Shown here one piece after another: positions 22,306 through 33,588 of a stretch of 64,000 nt of DNA (positions within the stretch are counted from its first letter, which is position 1; each line of letters starts with the position of its first letter). The notes under the pieces were generated by a model. That model did no database searches, had not been told where the DNA came from, and saw only the letters and a list, made by a program, of their open reading frames with translations. The DNA is from Heterohyrax brucei. Its lineage: Eukaryota; Chordata; Mammalia; Hyracoidea; Procaviidae. The translations under genes were made by a program, and so were the position numbers. The DNA lies in the NCBI GenBank assembly GCA_028571685.1, contig CM053140.1, positions 153,931,701 to 153,995,700 of the forward strand. The letters run 5' to 3'.

Positions 22306-23445
22306 GTACTGTGTCTGTTGTTACGTGCCATTGAGCTGGATCTGACTTCTAGTGACCTTACGACTGCAGAAGAGACACTGCAGAAGGTCCTGCACCTGAG
22401 TCACTGTTGCAGCCACTGTGTCCATCCCATTGAGGCTCTTCCTCTTTTCTGATGCTCTTCTACTCTACCAAGCATCACACCCTTCTCCAGGGACTGGTCC
22501 CTCCTAATGGTATATCCAAAATATGTGAACTGACATCTCATCATCCTTGCTTCTAATGAGCATTTTGGCTGTACTTCTGCCAAGACAGATTTGTTCATCC
22601 TTTTGGTGGTCCATGGCATAGTCGATATTCTTTGCCTACAACATGATTCAAAGGCATCAGTTTCTCAATCTTCCTTATTCATTGTCCAGATTTCACATGT
22701 ATACGAAGCAATTCAAAACACTGTGGCTTGGATCAGAGGCACCTTAGTTCCTTGAAGTGACATCTTTATTCGTAACACTAAAAAGTTCTTCTGAAGCAGA
22801 TTTGCACAATATAAATGTGTTATATGATTTCTTGTCTGCTGCCTCCGAGTGTTGATTGTGGATCCAAGTAAAATGAAACACTTGACAACTTCAGTCTTGT
22901 CTCCTCTTATCATGATGCTGCTTATTCATTCAGTTGTGAGGATATTTGCTTTCAGTTTGAGACGTAATCCACTCTGAAGGGTGTAATTTTCGGTCTTCAG
23001 CAAATGCTTTAAATCTTGTTCATGTTTGATAAGCCAGGTTGTTTTATCTGAATAACACAGATTGTTAGTGAGTTTTCTTCAAAACCTGATGCCTATTTTT
23101 CCTGTAGTCCAGTCTCTTGGACTATTTGCTCAGCATACATATTAACTACAACCTGAATGCTGTTGAGTCAGGTCCAATTCATGGCTACCCTAGAGATCAG
23201 GATAGCACCGTGCCCTAGGGTTTCCAAGGAGTGCCCGGAGTATTTGAACTGCCAACCTTTTGGTTAGCACAGGTAGCACTTAAACCACTACACCACCAGG
23301 GTTTCCACATATTGACTAGGTATGCTGAAATGATACAACCCTCTGGCGTAACTTTCCTGAGTTTAAACCATGCAGTATCCCCTTGTTACGTCTGACCAAC
23401 TGCCTCTTGGTCTAAGTACAGGTTCCCCATGCTCACAGTTAAGTG
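22306..23445 (-). mobile_element. RTE LINE in an LTR
   Basis: Reverse complement of the RTE 3' half: tail at the left (GTTGTTACGTGCCATTGAGC), then RT C-terminal coding sequence. Minus-strand readings include LKIKMSLQGTKVPLIQATVF-like and IRRDQSLEKGVMLGR pieces. Flanked by TTCTCACAGT (22296-22305 and 23446-23455). It carries an AfroSINE at 23148-23306. Confidence 0.85.
23148..23306 (-). mobile_element. AfroSINE in RTE
   Basis: Flanked by ACATATTAACT (23137-23147) and ACATATTGACT (23307-23317). The RTE sequence resumes after the second repeat. It forms the innermost layer of a three-level nest. Confidence 0.9.
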
Positions 23446-23764
23446 TTCTCACAGTTTAGGAGGCTAGAAATCCAAATTCAGGACTCTGCCTCTAAGGAAA
23501 GACCTTCTTTCTGTGTTGGCTCCGGGGATGATTGTCTCTGTTCAGCTCCTTGGAGATCTCTCTCTATTCCTTCATCTCTGCTTGCATCTCTGTGCCTAAT
23601 CTTCCCTTTTGTGTCTCAAAAGAGATTGATTTAAAACACAGCCTATATGAATACTCTCTAATTATCATAATGAGGGAAACCCACTGTATATGGTATTTTA
23701 ACCACAGATACAGGGCTTAGGATTTAATACTTATTTTTGGAAAATCTCAGTTCACTCCTTACCA

Positions 23765-24235
23765 GTCATGAACATCTTTGGAGGGAAAAAACTGCCAGTA
23801 ATTAAGCAGGAGTCTCCATCCATAAATCAGCATCATTTCTGTCCCCATGTACTAAGAACTTCCATTTATTTGAAGTATTCTCTACCCTTGAACAACAATA
23901 TGACAGGAAACAGTAGAACTGAAGTCTAAATTTGTATATGTAATGTTTCACACAGAAGAGAAAAGATCTGACTTTGCATTCAAAGCAGGAAACCATCTGC
24001 TGGAAGGTGGAACAAAGCTTGTAGACTCAGACGCACCAAAACCAAGTTTACACAGGAATCATTTCAAGTTAAATTTTAGTACAATGATCCTGAACTTTTG
24101 CAAACCTAAGCAACTTTCTTCACACAGCACACCCACATTCTCATGTTGATGTGGCTAACTAAGTATAAGGAGCAAAAAGTTTAGTTATTGCTACTCCAGT
24201 GAAATATGACCAAACATACCACGGGAATTAAGTAC
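23765..24235. other. Unassigned sequence
   Basis: No recognised element. Short overlapping frames on both strands show no family features. Confidence 0.35.
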
Positions 24236-24395
24236 ACTTATTTGCTGCCATTGTGTTGATTTCAACTTATAGAGACCTTATAAGAAATAATGGAACTGTC
24301 CCACGGGCTTTCCAACGAACAGCTGATGGATTTGAACTGCAGCTATCCTTTTGGTTAACAGCTGAGTTCTTCCCCACTGAGCCAAGAGAGCTCCT
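24236..24395 (-). mobile_element. AfroSINE
   Basis: Minus strand, with tail at the left (TGCTGCCATTGTGTTGATT) and tRNA-like head at the right (GGTTAACAGCTGAG). Confidence 0.8.
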
Positions 24396-24755
24396 TAGTG
24401 AAACATAAATGATGGCAGTATGATATAACCTTCTTAAGTCGAGATCTTAGAAGTTTGCACTAGCGATCCTGAAGAGAGAATTCCCAGTTTTACCACAGAA
24501 ATTATTTTGTATACCACAGTCCCTAATTTGCTTCCAGTGTAGCAAAGAAAGGCCTAAATGATATCACTGATTTCTTGGTCCTTTCCACTCACAGGCATCT
24601 ACAGTCTCCATGAGAGGCTAGACAATCCATAATTATTCTTTTGTCAATAGAGATTATTGTGGTTAGTATTATTGTTAAGACGGTGAGAAACATTCAGAAA
24701 ATACATATAGTAATACCTAGAACAAGAAAAAAATTAAAACATATACAAATAATTA
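24396..24755. other. Unassigned sequence
   Basis: No gene or repeat recognised. Confidence 0.35.
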
Positions 24756-24756
24756 G

Positions 24757-24796
24757 TTGTCACTGAGTCAGTTTTGACTCATAACTACCAAGAAAC
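24757..24796 (-). mobile_element. RTE/SINE tail-only fragment
   Basis: About 40 bp matching only the tail in reverse (GTCACTGAGTCAGTTTTGAC). L1-like sequence follows soon after. Confidence 0.55.
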
Positions 24797-24839
24797 CACA
24801 TAGATAAAACAAAATAATAATCCAAAAGAAGGCAAGAAA

Positions 24840-25750
24840 ACAGAGAAGTGAAAGACATAAAAGTAAACCTCTAATACGACTGACAAAAAAAGAAAAAAGT
24901 GAAGACACAAATTATTAATATCAGAAATGAAATTGGAGATATTGGTATAGATATCAATGATACTAAATAGATAATGGGGAATGCTACAAAAAATCCATAG
25001 GAATCCTTTGACAACTTAGAGACAATAAATTCTTCAGAAATTACAAACTATCAAATCTCACTAAAAACTGATGTCACTAACTTGAAGAATTGTATGTGAC
25101 ATAGTTGAATTGACTTTAAAATCTGTTCCAAAAAAGCCTTGTTACTGTACAGTAGATTCCAACTCAGTGACCAATTTGGAAAGGTAGAACTACCCCACCA
25201 AGTTTCCAAGGCTAAAATTTCCAAACTCAAATAACAAAAATCTTCACTTAAGCAGACTGCCACATTGTTCTTCTGAGGAGTGGCTGCCAGGTTCAAACTG
25301 TCAACATTTCTGTGAGTAGTCAAACTCTTAAGCACTATGCGATTGGGAATCATTTATCTTTAAAAACCTGGGGGTGGGGGCCAGTGAGGAATGGGGCCCA
25401 GATAGCTTCTCTCTGACAAATTATACTGCACATTTGGAATAGAAATAAAGCCAGTTCTATAGAATCTGTGGAATCGCTTCTAGATGCAGAAAATGAAGAA
25501 ACCATCCTAAACAATCTCTTAAGGCCAATACTAAACCAGTATTAAAACCACAGAAATATAGCACAAAAAAAAAAAAAAGGGCATACAATTATTGACCAGC
25601 ATTTCTCATGCAAGAGTCTCAGTAAAACATCAGCAAACTGAGTGCTGCATTGGAGTCTCTTCCAGGAATGTAAGGCTGGTTCAGTACATGAAAATCAATC
25701 GATGTAATCCAACACATAACATAGAACACCTTTATAACCAGAGTTAGACA
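24840..25750 (+). mobile_element. Old L1 ORF2 fragment
   Basis: Recognisable L1 ORF2 blocks: GAAGACACAAATTATTAATA followed by ATCAGAAATG, and later GGAATGTAAGGCTGGTTCAG with GAAAATCAATCGATGTAAT. An AfroSINE at 25131-25352 splits it. Highly decayed. Confidence 0.72.
25131..25352 (-). mobile_element. AfroSINE with an internal foreign insert
   Basis: Minus-strand long form. Within it, 25219-25241 carries a 23-bp sequence absent from other AfroSINEs at this position and identical to 25994-26016, outside the element. See finding. Confidence 0.78.
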
Positions 25751-27477
25751 CACAAGAAAGCTTAAAAATTACACCAAAATCATGATTTGTAAAGAATAAA
25801 ATTGTTTCCTTCCCCAAGAGAGAAGCAAATAAACAAAACAACCATTTCAATTAATCTATATCCCATTATGTTTAATGCAGTGCCTTATATAGTAATTACA
25901 CAGAAAATAAGTGAATAAACAGTGTAAAGTTAAAGATGTTATCAATGTATCTAACCCTAAACAAATATTTCTGATATTGCAATAAACTAAAACTTCCAAA
26001 CTCAAATAACAAAAATAATAAAGTTGTTTATAGGATGCTTACATACATACAGTTCATAATCATACTTTTCCAAAAGGTTAGGCTTGCAAGCCCAATGAGA
26101 TTTTGATAGCTGAATAGATGAAGTAGTATGAATAAATAAATGATTGAAGTATGTGCTTGCATTCTGCATTCACACACATGCATACACATCTATTTCAATG
26201 AATAGTAATAGGTTCACAGACAGATGATTCACTAGTCATCAAAAACCTTCTTTGAACAAGAGAAATAATCTTGTAATGAAACAAAACTTTTTTTCTCTTT
26301 TACATTGTGGTCAAAGATTTAAGAAAATTTAAGCAATGTTTATGTGTATTGCTGTTTCATCATTGACTAATATTTCAGAGTGTACAGAACAGTTATGAGG
26401 TTCTAAAATGGAACTCTACCTTTTGCATTTTTCTCAAGAATTTATAGTTTCACTATCTTGTCAGCTCTTATAAAGTTCATAGGTCAAAGCCTTCCTGGCA
26501 TTCACCATTCTTTTAAGTTAACAAAATAATTTAATTGTCGCTATACTTTATCCCTTGCAGTTTTAATGTTTTTATGTTGAGCAGAAATTTAAAGTGAGAA
26601 TGACAAGAGGTCAACATCTGAAATTCTTACTTCACAGCTGGAATAAAAATTAGTATATTTCAAAGGCTGTAAAAGGATCAAAGGAAATCTAATTCTAATT
26701 TTTAAACAAAAAAGCTGTAATTGGTCCTACTATAACTGGGAATCAGAACATTTGTAAATTACTAATATGTTATATGACCTTGTGGCAAACTTATAGCTAA
26801 AGAAATAGATGGTTATAACATTTATATATGCCCTTTAAAAATGTAAGCACGTGGTTCTGTGCCAATGTTTAGTGTATCAGAATATCTTGTTACATAACCC
26901 AGAAATTGTGAAGAGTCATTGGTTGCAAAGAACAACTGATTGAGAATCACTGTCTATGAATTTCTCAGCAGCTTATTGTTGAATTCCAGTTTATCATCAT
27001 TCATAGGAATTTTCCCAATAAAATGGCCATCAAAGTACTGCAAAAAGTAGATTTTTTTCTTGTTGTTTCCTTCAGGTAACAGCTATAGAGTAGTTTGCTG
27101 CTCAAAGTAATTTTTTTCCTGGATCTGAAAGAATCACGTTATCAAAAAATGACCCAAGGACACGAAATACAGTAATTTCTCTTACTTCAATTTATACCAT
27201 CAATGAGAACTACATACAAACATGAAAGTAGACAAAACATTTTAAATAAATAATTAAGACAGGATTTCTGAGGAATATACAGAATTGGAGATCCCCAACC
27301 ATCTGCCAGTAAGATAGAAATACATAAAATTACCAAATTTTCCATTAATGAAAAAGACGGCAAAAAGTAGGAAATCACTGGAGAACAACAAAAAGGACAC
27401 ATTTTAGAAATGTATGTGTTGAGGGGTGACTAAGTACCCCAAGGTACCAAATGTTGGTGCTTAGAGTTTCCATCAAT
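25751..27477. other. Gene-free unassigned sequence
   Basis: AT-rich anonymous DNA. It contains the second copy of the 23-bp duplicated sequence (25994-26016). No gene seen. Confidence 0.4.
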
Positions 27478-27489
27478 TCATAGAGATTT

Positions 27490-27693
27490 GGCATAAATCA
27501 AAAACACATGCACAATAAAGAAAAAAGAAAAATAAATACTGCCGGTTGATTCTGACTGATTATTGGATTTCAAAGCCTGTAAATCTTTACAGAAGCAGAC
27601 CACCACATCTTTCTCCTGGGGAGTGTCTGGTAGGTTTGAACTGCCAAACGTTCAGTTAGCACCCCAGTGCTTAACAACAGTGCCACTAGGGCT
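27490..27693 (-). mobile_element. AfroSINE with 12-bp target duplication
   Basis: Flanked by a perfect TCATAGAGATTT (27478-27489 and 27694-27705). The A-rich left part is the reverse of its 3' end. Confidence 0.88.
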
Positions 27694-27967
27694 TCATAGA
27701 GATTTTCACGTAGCAGGGTAGATAGCAGGAACTGTGAGCTAAATTTTGGAGTTTTATTATGCTTGAAGTCAGGAGAGATACCATTCTTCACAACCACTTT
27801 CATAAACTTAGGATTTATGAAGAATTGCATAACTGTGATCTGTAAGAACAGACATAACTTTTCGTGGGCTCAGGATAGTGGATAGAAAATGAAAAAAAAA
27901 CTCCTTCCACCTAATTCAGAGGCATTAACCACCCTCTTGCCTCTTATGCCCCATACATGTACTCTTT

Positions 27968-28181
27968 AAACCAACCACAAATTTGATTCCAACTCATAAC
28001 AACAAAATATGTGTCATGGCAAAATATGTGTCACGGTATGACTGTAATGAGTAAGGTTTTAAATAGTTGGTTTATCAGAACTAAACCTTTAGGGTTTTCC
28101 TCTGAGGTGTCTCTGGATAGCCTCGAACCACCAATTTAGAGTTAGTAGCTCAGTTGTTTAACTTCTACACTACCTAGGGAC
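27968..28181 (-). mobile_element. AfroSINE with 17-bp internal tandem duplication
   Basis: Minus strand, decayed. 28004-28020 and 28021-28037 are near-identical AAAATATGTGTCA-type units inserted in the tail region. Confidence 0.7.
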
Positions 28182-28223
28182 AATGATCTATGTAGTTCCA
28201 AACCATCAAGTTGAGATCATACT

Positions 28224-28349
28224 TCTAAGAGAATAAAGAAAAAGCGAACACAAATCTTTGAATAAACATAATCCAACATATGTATCTCTAAGAGAAAAAA
28301 GAAAAAGCAAACACAAATCTTTGGATAAACATAATCCAACATATGTACC
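28224..28349. repeat. 63-bp tandem duplication
   Basis: 28224-28286 and 28287-28349 are two head-to-tail copies with about four differences. Because 63 is a multiple of three, a minus-strand frame across it looks like a repeated peptide; this is judged accidental. Confidence 0.9.
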
Positions 28350-28599
28350 TCTCAATTTATGTAAAGATAATTTCAACAGAAAAGAGCCTAAAACAAAAAA
28401 ATTATAAACACACAAAGCATAACAAACTTAAGGTTAATGTACATACATAAAAACAAAACCTTGGCAATTTTCAATAATTTCTCATGACACTTACATATCA
28501 TGTCATAAGATACTGAAGAGCAGTGTTGATTCTAGGGTAGGGCCAGTGTAATTAACACAGGTTTTACACTCGTGTAGAATCAGATAGCTGCCTGATGTG

Positions 28600-29405
28600 G
28601 CTACTGTTGCTGTTATGTAGCCTTGAGTGGATGCTGGCTCAGAGGAACCCCAAGCGTAACATTGTGAAACACTGCCCAGTTCTGCAACATTCTCACAACT
28701 GTTGATATACTTGATATACTTGAGCGCACTCTCTACTATCTTTCTCCAAGGACTGGTCCTTCCTGATATCTTGTTTAACCTACGTGAGAGAAATTCTCAC
28801 TGTCTTTGCTTCAGTTCAGCATTCTGGCTCCACTTTTCCTAAGACAGAATTGTTAGTTCTTTAACAGTCCATGGTGTTTCCAATATTCTTCAGCAACACC
28901 ATAACTCAAAGGTGTCAATTCCTCTTCTGTCTTCCTTAATCTTTGTCCAGCTTTCACACGCATTTGTGGCAACTGGAAACACGAGGGCTTGGCTTAGTAC
29001 TCAAGGTTTTTGTTATCTTTACTTTCTAACTCTTTAAAGAGGTCTTTTGCAGCAGTTTTCCCAGTGCAGTGCATAAGTTTATTTCTTGTCTCTGCTGCTT
29101 CACACAGGCACTGACTGTGAATCTATTTAAACTGAAATCCTTGGCAACATCAATCTTCTCTCTACTTATCATTATTGGCCCAGGGGTGAGGATTTTTTTT
29201 TTTCCTTTAGGCTGAAGCATAATCCATGCTGAAAACTGTAGTCTTGTAGCTTCAAAATAAGTGCTTCAAGTCCCCTTCACTTTCAGCAAGCAAGGTTGTG
29301 TTAACTGCATAAATCAGATTGTTAAGGAGACTTCTTCCAAAACTGATGCCCTGATCTTCTTCATATAGTCTAGCTTCTTGGATGACTTGCTCAGCACATA
29401 CATAG
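28600..29405 (-). mobile_element. RTE LINE 3' half
   Basis: Reverse complement of RTE: tail at the left, then the RT C-terminal region (CTCCAAGGACTGGTCCTTCC, GTCTTCCTTAATCTTTGTCC). Parallels 22.3-23.1 kb and is similarly broken. Confidence 0.82.
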
Positions 29406-29895
29406 ATTTAGAAAGTATGATGAAAGTCAGAATAAGTATGATCTAATAATGGGTCATGGATAGACACAGCAAGGTTCAAATAAAACTGGCTAACATATCT
29501 AGAACTTAAAGAGTAGTAATAATGACACTCAAATAAAGTCTAGATTGAATTGTTAAATAGCTTGTTTGTAAATGGATTATTAGTAGCACCCCCAGGTGGG
29601 AAAATCTGCAGAAGAAAAAGAATCCAAATTGTGAGATAATGAGATTGACTATACATATTCTTCCTTGTAGAAGCAAGAGACTCTTCCTTGTAGACAGGGT
29701 AGAGAGTCTTAATTGTACATACTTTGCTAAATGTATTTCTATATTGGCTGCAGGAGAATGGTATCCAAATAAATTTGAATACATATTTATTCAATAAGGA
29801 CTGAAATCTCTTGCAGTATGGCATAGAACGCTTTATTTTACATATTATGTCATTCACTCACAGAAAAACCATTATTTAGTATCTACCAGCTACTA
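29406..29895. other. Unassigned sequence
   Basis: No recognised gene or repeat. Two overlapping minus frames of about 100 codons have no family features. Confidence 0.35.
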
Positions 29896-30056
29896 CTGGA
29901 AACCTTGGTAGCAGTAGTGGTTAAGTGCTATAGCTGCTAACCAAAAGGTCAGCAATGTGAATCTTCTAGGTGCTCCCTGGAAACTCTGTGGGGCAGTTCT
30001 ACTCTGTACTGTAGGGCTGCTATGAGCCAGACTCTACTGGATGGCAATGGTTTTGT
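29896..30056 (+). mobile_element. AfroSINE
   Basis: Plus strand with an almost full head (AGTAGTGGTTAAGTGC, GCTAACCAAAAGGTCAGC), body (GGGGCAGTTCTACTCTG) and tail. Confidence 0.87.
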
Positions 30057-30493
30057 TTTTTTCTTTTTGGTTTATATACTATTAGTTACTCTAGGTAATA
30101 AGGAAACAGCAACAAAAAATGCAAACAAAATCATTAACTTTTTATATTTGTGTTGCACATTACCCTCCATAATGTAGGGGGCCATATCTAGTCAGTAAAA
30201 GGCATCAAAAGCCAACAACTGAGGTTTTCCAAATGAGAAAGATTTTGCCTGAGGATTATAAATAGACATTCTAACAAAATCTCTTCCATCACTGTATAGT
30301 CTGCTGATTAGGGTACATAAGACTGTAAAAATTTCCAACCTGTCACCTAACTTACAGATTTTGGATTTGGTAGGCCCTACAATTTCATAAGTCAGTGTCC
30401 CTATTTATTTTGTGTATTTATTTCTTCTTATTTCTTTCTCTTTTGCTTTCTTTCTTTCTTTTTTTTCTTTGCCCACATGTTTGTTCTTTCATT

Positions 30494-30585
30494 TCTTCTT
30501 GTGACTTTCATGCTGAGTGCTAGTAAGATAGCCCAAAGGGCAGTCCCAGCCCTTCATGTGTATTTAAATGACCCGGGATTGAAAT
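30494..30585. repeat. Unassigned interspersed repeat, copy 1
   Basis: About 90 bp aligned by eye with 35818-35911 (shared pieces CTTCTTGTGA, AAGACAGCC/AAGATAGCC, CATTTTAATG/TATTTAAATG). It matches none of the families I recognise here. Confidence 0.5.
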
Positions 30586-30631
30586 AACAAATCTTTTATT
30601 TGTGTGAATGGGAGGGTGTAAACATACAATG

Positions 30632-31046
30632 TCACCACCCCGTCTGCCAGTTTGTCATACTGTGGCAGCTCGCATATTTCTATGATTGCTGCTGGTTATA
30701 TCACCAGTAATTCTAACACCGGCAAGATCACTCTTAGCAAAATCATCCATCGTCAATAAGCTTCAGGACAGCTTTCCAACTAAGAAAAACTATGAAGACA
30801 GGCCTAGAGATCTACTTCCAAAATTAACCAATAAAAATGCTACGGAACACAATAGATCATTGTCTTATATAGTGCTGGAAGATGAGTCCCCTACGTTAGA
30901 AAGCACACAAAATACACAGTGTCCACAACAATGGATTTGAGCTTACCAGTGATTATGAAAATATTCCAGGACCAGATAAAATTTCATTCTGTGGTACATA
31001 AGGCCATCATGAGTTACAACCAACTTGACATCAACTAACTAACCGT
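30632..31046 (+). mobile_element. ORF-less RTE derivative: 5' UTR-like body joined to the 3' tail
   Basis: The left two-thirds (CGTCTGCCAGTTTGTCATAC through GGAAGATGAGTCCCC) resembles, from memory, the 5' UTR of the afrotherian RTE. The right end (TTTCATTCTGTGGTACATAA, CATCATGAGTTACAACC) is the standard RTE tail. The endonuclease and RT are absent. This layout parallels the ruminant Bov-A elements, which derive from BovB ends. The 84-codon frame across it is not a gene. Confidence 0.62.
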
Positions 31047-31049
31047 ATG

Positions 31050-31606
31050 TATGAGGTCCAAAAATTAAGTCTGAGTACTTAATTATTCTAAGTGCTACAT
31101 ACCTCATTGCTAAATATTACTACAGTCACCTTCAAAGTACTCTCCTTGGGAAGCTACACACTTATGCCTAGTTTACCTTTCAAAGCACGTTTGGAACTCT
31201 TTCTGGAATGGTCACTGTGCATGGTGGCACAGCGGCAAGTTCATGAACTTAATCGTACATTGTGTGTGAGAGAATTTTTAGCTAGTAAACAAATAACTGT
31301 ATTGTAAGACCCTCCCTGTTGAGCAGATCTGGCTGCCAATGACTTTTTTCTTTACACAAAGTTAAAGTAAATATTGAAAGGAAGATATTTTGATGACATT
31401 CAGGAAATCAAGGGTAATACGATGACAGCTCTGATGGCCATTACAGAAAAAGAGCTCCAAAATTGCTTTGAAGGGTGGACTAGGCTGTGACATCGGCACA
31501 TAGCTTCCCAAGAGGAGTACTGCAGAAATCACCATAGTGATACTCAGCAATTCTATGTAGCACTTTTTCTATGATAAGTTCACAAACACAATTGTCAGCC
31601 CTTATA
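31050..31606 (+). mobile_element. Mariner-derived foldback element (copy C)
   Basis: Most complete copy, from TATGAGGTCCAAAAATTAAG to a complementary terminus ending TTATA. The left arm (31050-31214) reads the transposase 3' region in antisense (CCTTGGGAAGCTACACAC), the centre is sense (readable VREFLASKQITVL), and the right arm (31434-31606) is the inverted copy of the left (CATAGCTTCCCAAGAGGAG). Total about 557 bp. It is non-autonomous, since the N-terminal half of the transposase is missing. Confidence 0.78.
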
Positions 31607-31621
31607 TGAGTAAGGAACTTT

Positions 31622-31826
31622 GAGCTCTAGTGGTACAAAGGTTAAGCGTTGGCCTAGTAACTGAAAGTTTGCTGGTTGGACCCTTCAGCTTGTTGGTGGG
31701 AGAAAAGACTAGATAATTTGTTTCTATAAAGCTTTCAGCCTAGGAAAGCCTATAGGGCAGTCCGATTCTGTCCTATGGGGTCTCTTTGAGCCAGAATTTA
31801 CTTGACAGTACATGACAACTACAAAG
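31622..31826 (+). mobile_element. AfroSINE, long variant
   Basis: Plus strand (GAGCTCTAGTGGTACAAAGG head; CCTATAGGGCAGTCCGATTC body; TGAGCCAGAATTTACTTGAC tail). It begins 15 bp after the foldback element. Confidence 0.84.
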
Positions 31827-32227
31827 ATAAGATATGTCTTAGTTCTGTTCCTCTGGAGAACTCTAAGACAGCAAAGGAAATCAAGAGTTCAGTTTAGGAA
31901 GCCACACATTCGAGATGTCTATTGAATATTCATGTTGAGTAGGAAATTTGATCTTCAAGTTTTTAATCAAAGAAACACTTTTGGATGAAACATTTTTGTT
32001 CTCATCAGAATAAATGACATTTAATGGCATAGGAGTTTATGTCACCTAGTGTGTACACTGAAGGAAAGAATTCAGAGGACTTATATCAAGACCATCCAAA
32101 GAAGAGAAATTAGGAGGAGAAGGAACCAGCAAGAGAGTGAAAGGAGGAGAATCTAATTAAAGTGGAAGGAAAATAAAGGCAGAATGATGGTTTAGGAGTA
32201 AGTAAAGAACATAGTCTTTCAAAGGGA
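31827..32227. other. Unassigned sequence
   Basis: No gene or repeat recognised. Confidence 0.35.
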
Positions 32228-32443
32228 ACTTAAATGGCTGGGTGGCAAAAGCCATTTAACACTTGACTAGCAACCAAAATGTTGACTGTTTGAACCTTCT
32301 AAGAGGTACCATGGAGGATAGGCCTAGTGATCTGTTCCCCAAAAATCACAGCCTTGAAAACCCTAAGGAGTGCAGTTCTGCTCTACATATAGGGTTACCA
32401 GAGTCAGAACTGACTAAATGGCAGTTAACAACAATAGAGATGG
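32228..32443 (+). mobile_element. AfroSINE, long variant
   Basis: Plus strand; GGATAGGCCTAGTGATCTG block, CAGAGTCAGAACTGAC tail and a terminal AACAACAAT. Confidence 0.8.
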
Positions 32444-32818
32444 ATAGAATCAAATCTGTCAAATACTTCTGATGCTTGAGTAAGACATTATCTAACTACT
32501 CAAGTTGTATTTACTCTCTGGAGGTCATTGCTTATCTTGGCAGTAACTGTTTGGGTAGGGTACTTGGGAAAATGTCGGAGTGGAGTGAGTCCAAATGTTA
32601 ACAGGTGGAAATGAGGCACATTCATTGAGTATTTTTACTATAAATTGTAGCAGAGAAATCACACTATAGCTATTAGAGGATGTGAGGTTCATTTTTGTTT
32701 CAGATACAAACTATGGCATGTTTTATTGTGGAATGACTATGTTGGGAACTAAAGTTCTTCAATCTAGAACTCATTCTAAATATGAAGATCAATTTCCCAG
32801 TCAATATTAATATCCAAT

Positions 32819-32977
32819 TTAAAAAAATACCGCTGTCAAGTCAATTCTGACTCATAGAGACTCTACAGGACAGAGTAGGAGTGCCGCATAGTGTTTCCAA
32901 AGAGTGGCTGGTAGATATGAATTGTTAACCTTTTTTATAGCAGCTGAGCACTTCATCACTGTACCACCAGGGCTCCG
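32819..32977 (-). mobile_element. AfroSINE with target duplication
   Basis: Flanked by TAATATCCAAT (32808-32818) and TAATGTCCAAT (32978-32988). Minus strand. Confidence 0.88.
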
Positions 32978-32988
32978 TAATGTCCAAT

Positions 32989-33411
32989 AGACTTCTCAAA
33001 TGCAGTGTCTCAGACTGGAAAAACATGATGATACAATTACAGGCATATTGGTCTTGAGGAGGTGAGGAGTGGTATTTTCATTACGTGAATGGGAGATTGC
33101 CTTTAGCTGAGATTCATGGATAGTTCATGGAAAACATTATATGGAAAAAGATACAGATTTGAAATATATATTACATATCCATCAATACTGTGTTCACTCA
33201 TGCAATCATGTATCCACTTAATTATTTGCCAAGCATTTTTGATGTCATCATATAGGCCACTAACAAAGATACCTATATAAAAACTGGATTTCATTAAAAT
33301 ATTGATTTCAAAGTGCTGATTCTGAGTTTTCTAGAAGAGAGCTAAAAATAGCAAACCTACAGTCATTATAAAAGCACCTACAACCTAGAAGTCCCTCAAT
33401 GGCAATCAGTA
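32989..33411. other. Unassigned sequence
   Basis: No gene or repeat recognised. Confidence 0.35.
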
Positions 33412-33515
33412 ACTAATAGAAATGGTTGGTGGTTGGAATACAACCAGAGGTGCCTAGGAAGAAATGCCTGGTGATCTACTAATGAAAGATCACTGCCATG
33501 CCAAAAAAGAGAGAG
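33412..33515 (+). mobile_element. AfroSINE fragment
   Basis: Middle of a long-form AfroSINE (AGAGGTGCCTAGGAAGAAAT, CCTGGTGATCTAC); head and tail not clear. Confidence 0.55.
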
Positions 33516-33588
33516 AATGGGCATGGTTTTGTTGCTAAAAGGTACCTAAAACCCGTTTACCTAATTTGAATATTTTTAGTTTTCTCAC

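Larger units (their letters stand above)
22228..23764 (-). mobile_element. ERVL/MaLR-type LTR, interrupted by an RTE LINE
   Basis: The left part (22228-22305) starts TGTCTTAGTCATCTAGAG and the right part (from about 23446) continues in register. Together they follow, in reverse orientation, the LTR family seen at 42.6-43.1 kb. The split is explained by the RTE inserted between them. No internal retroviral region is visible, so this is a solo LTR remnant, clearly old and decayed. Confidence 0.7.

Noticed and set aside
28206-28415. Minus-strand protein with an apparent 21-residue repeat
   Set aside because: Explained by a 63-bp DNA tandem duplication in AT-rich DNA.
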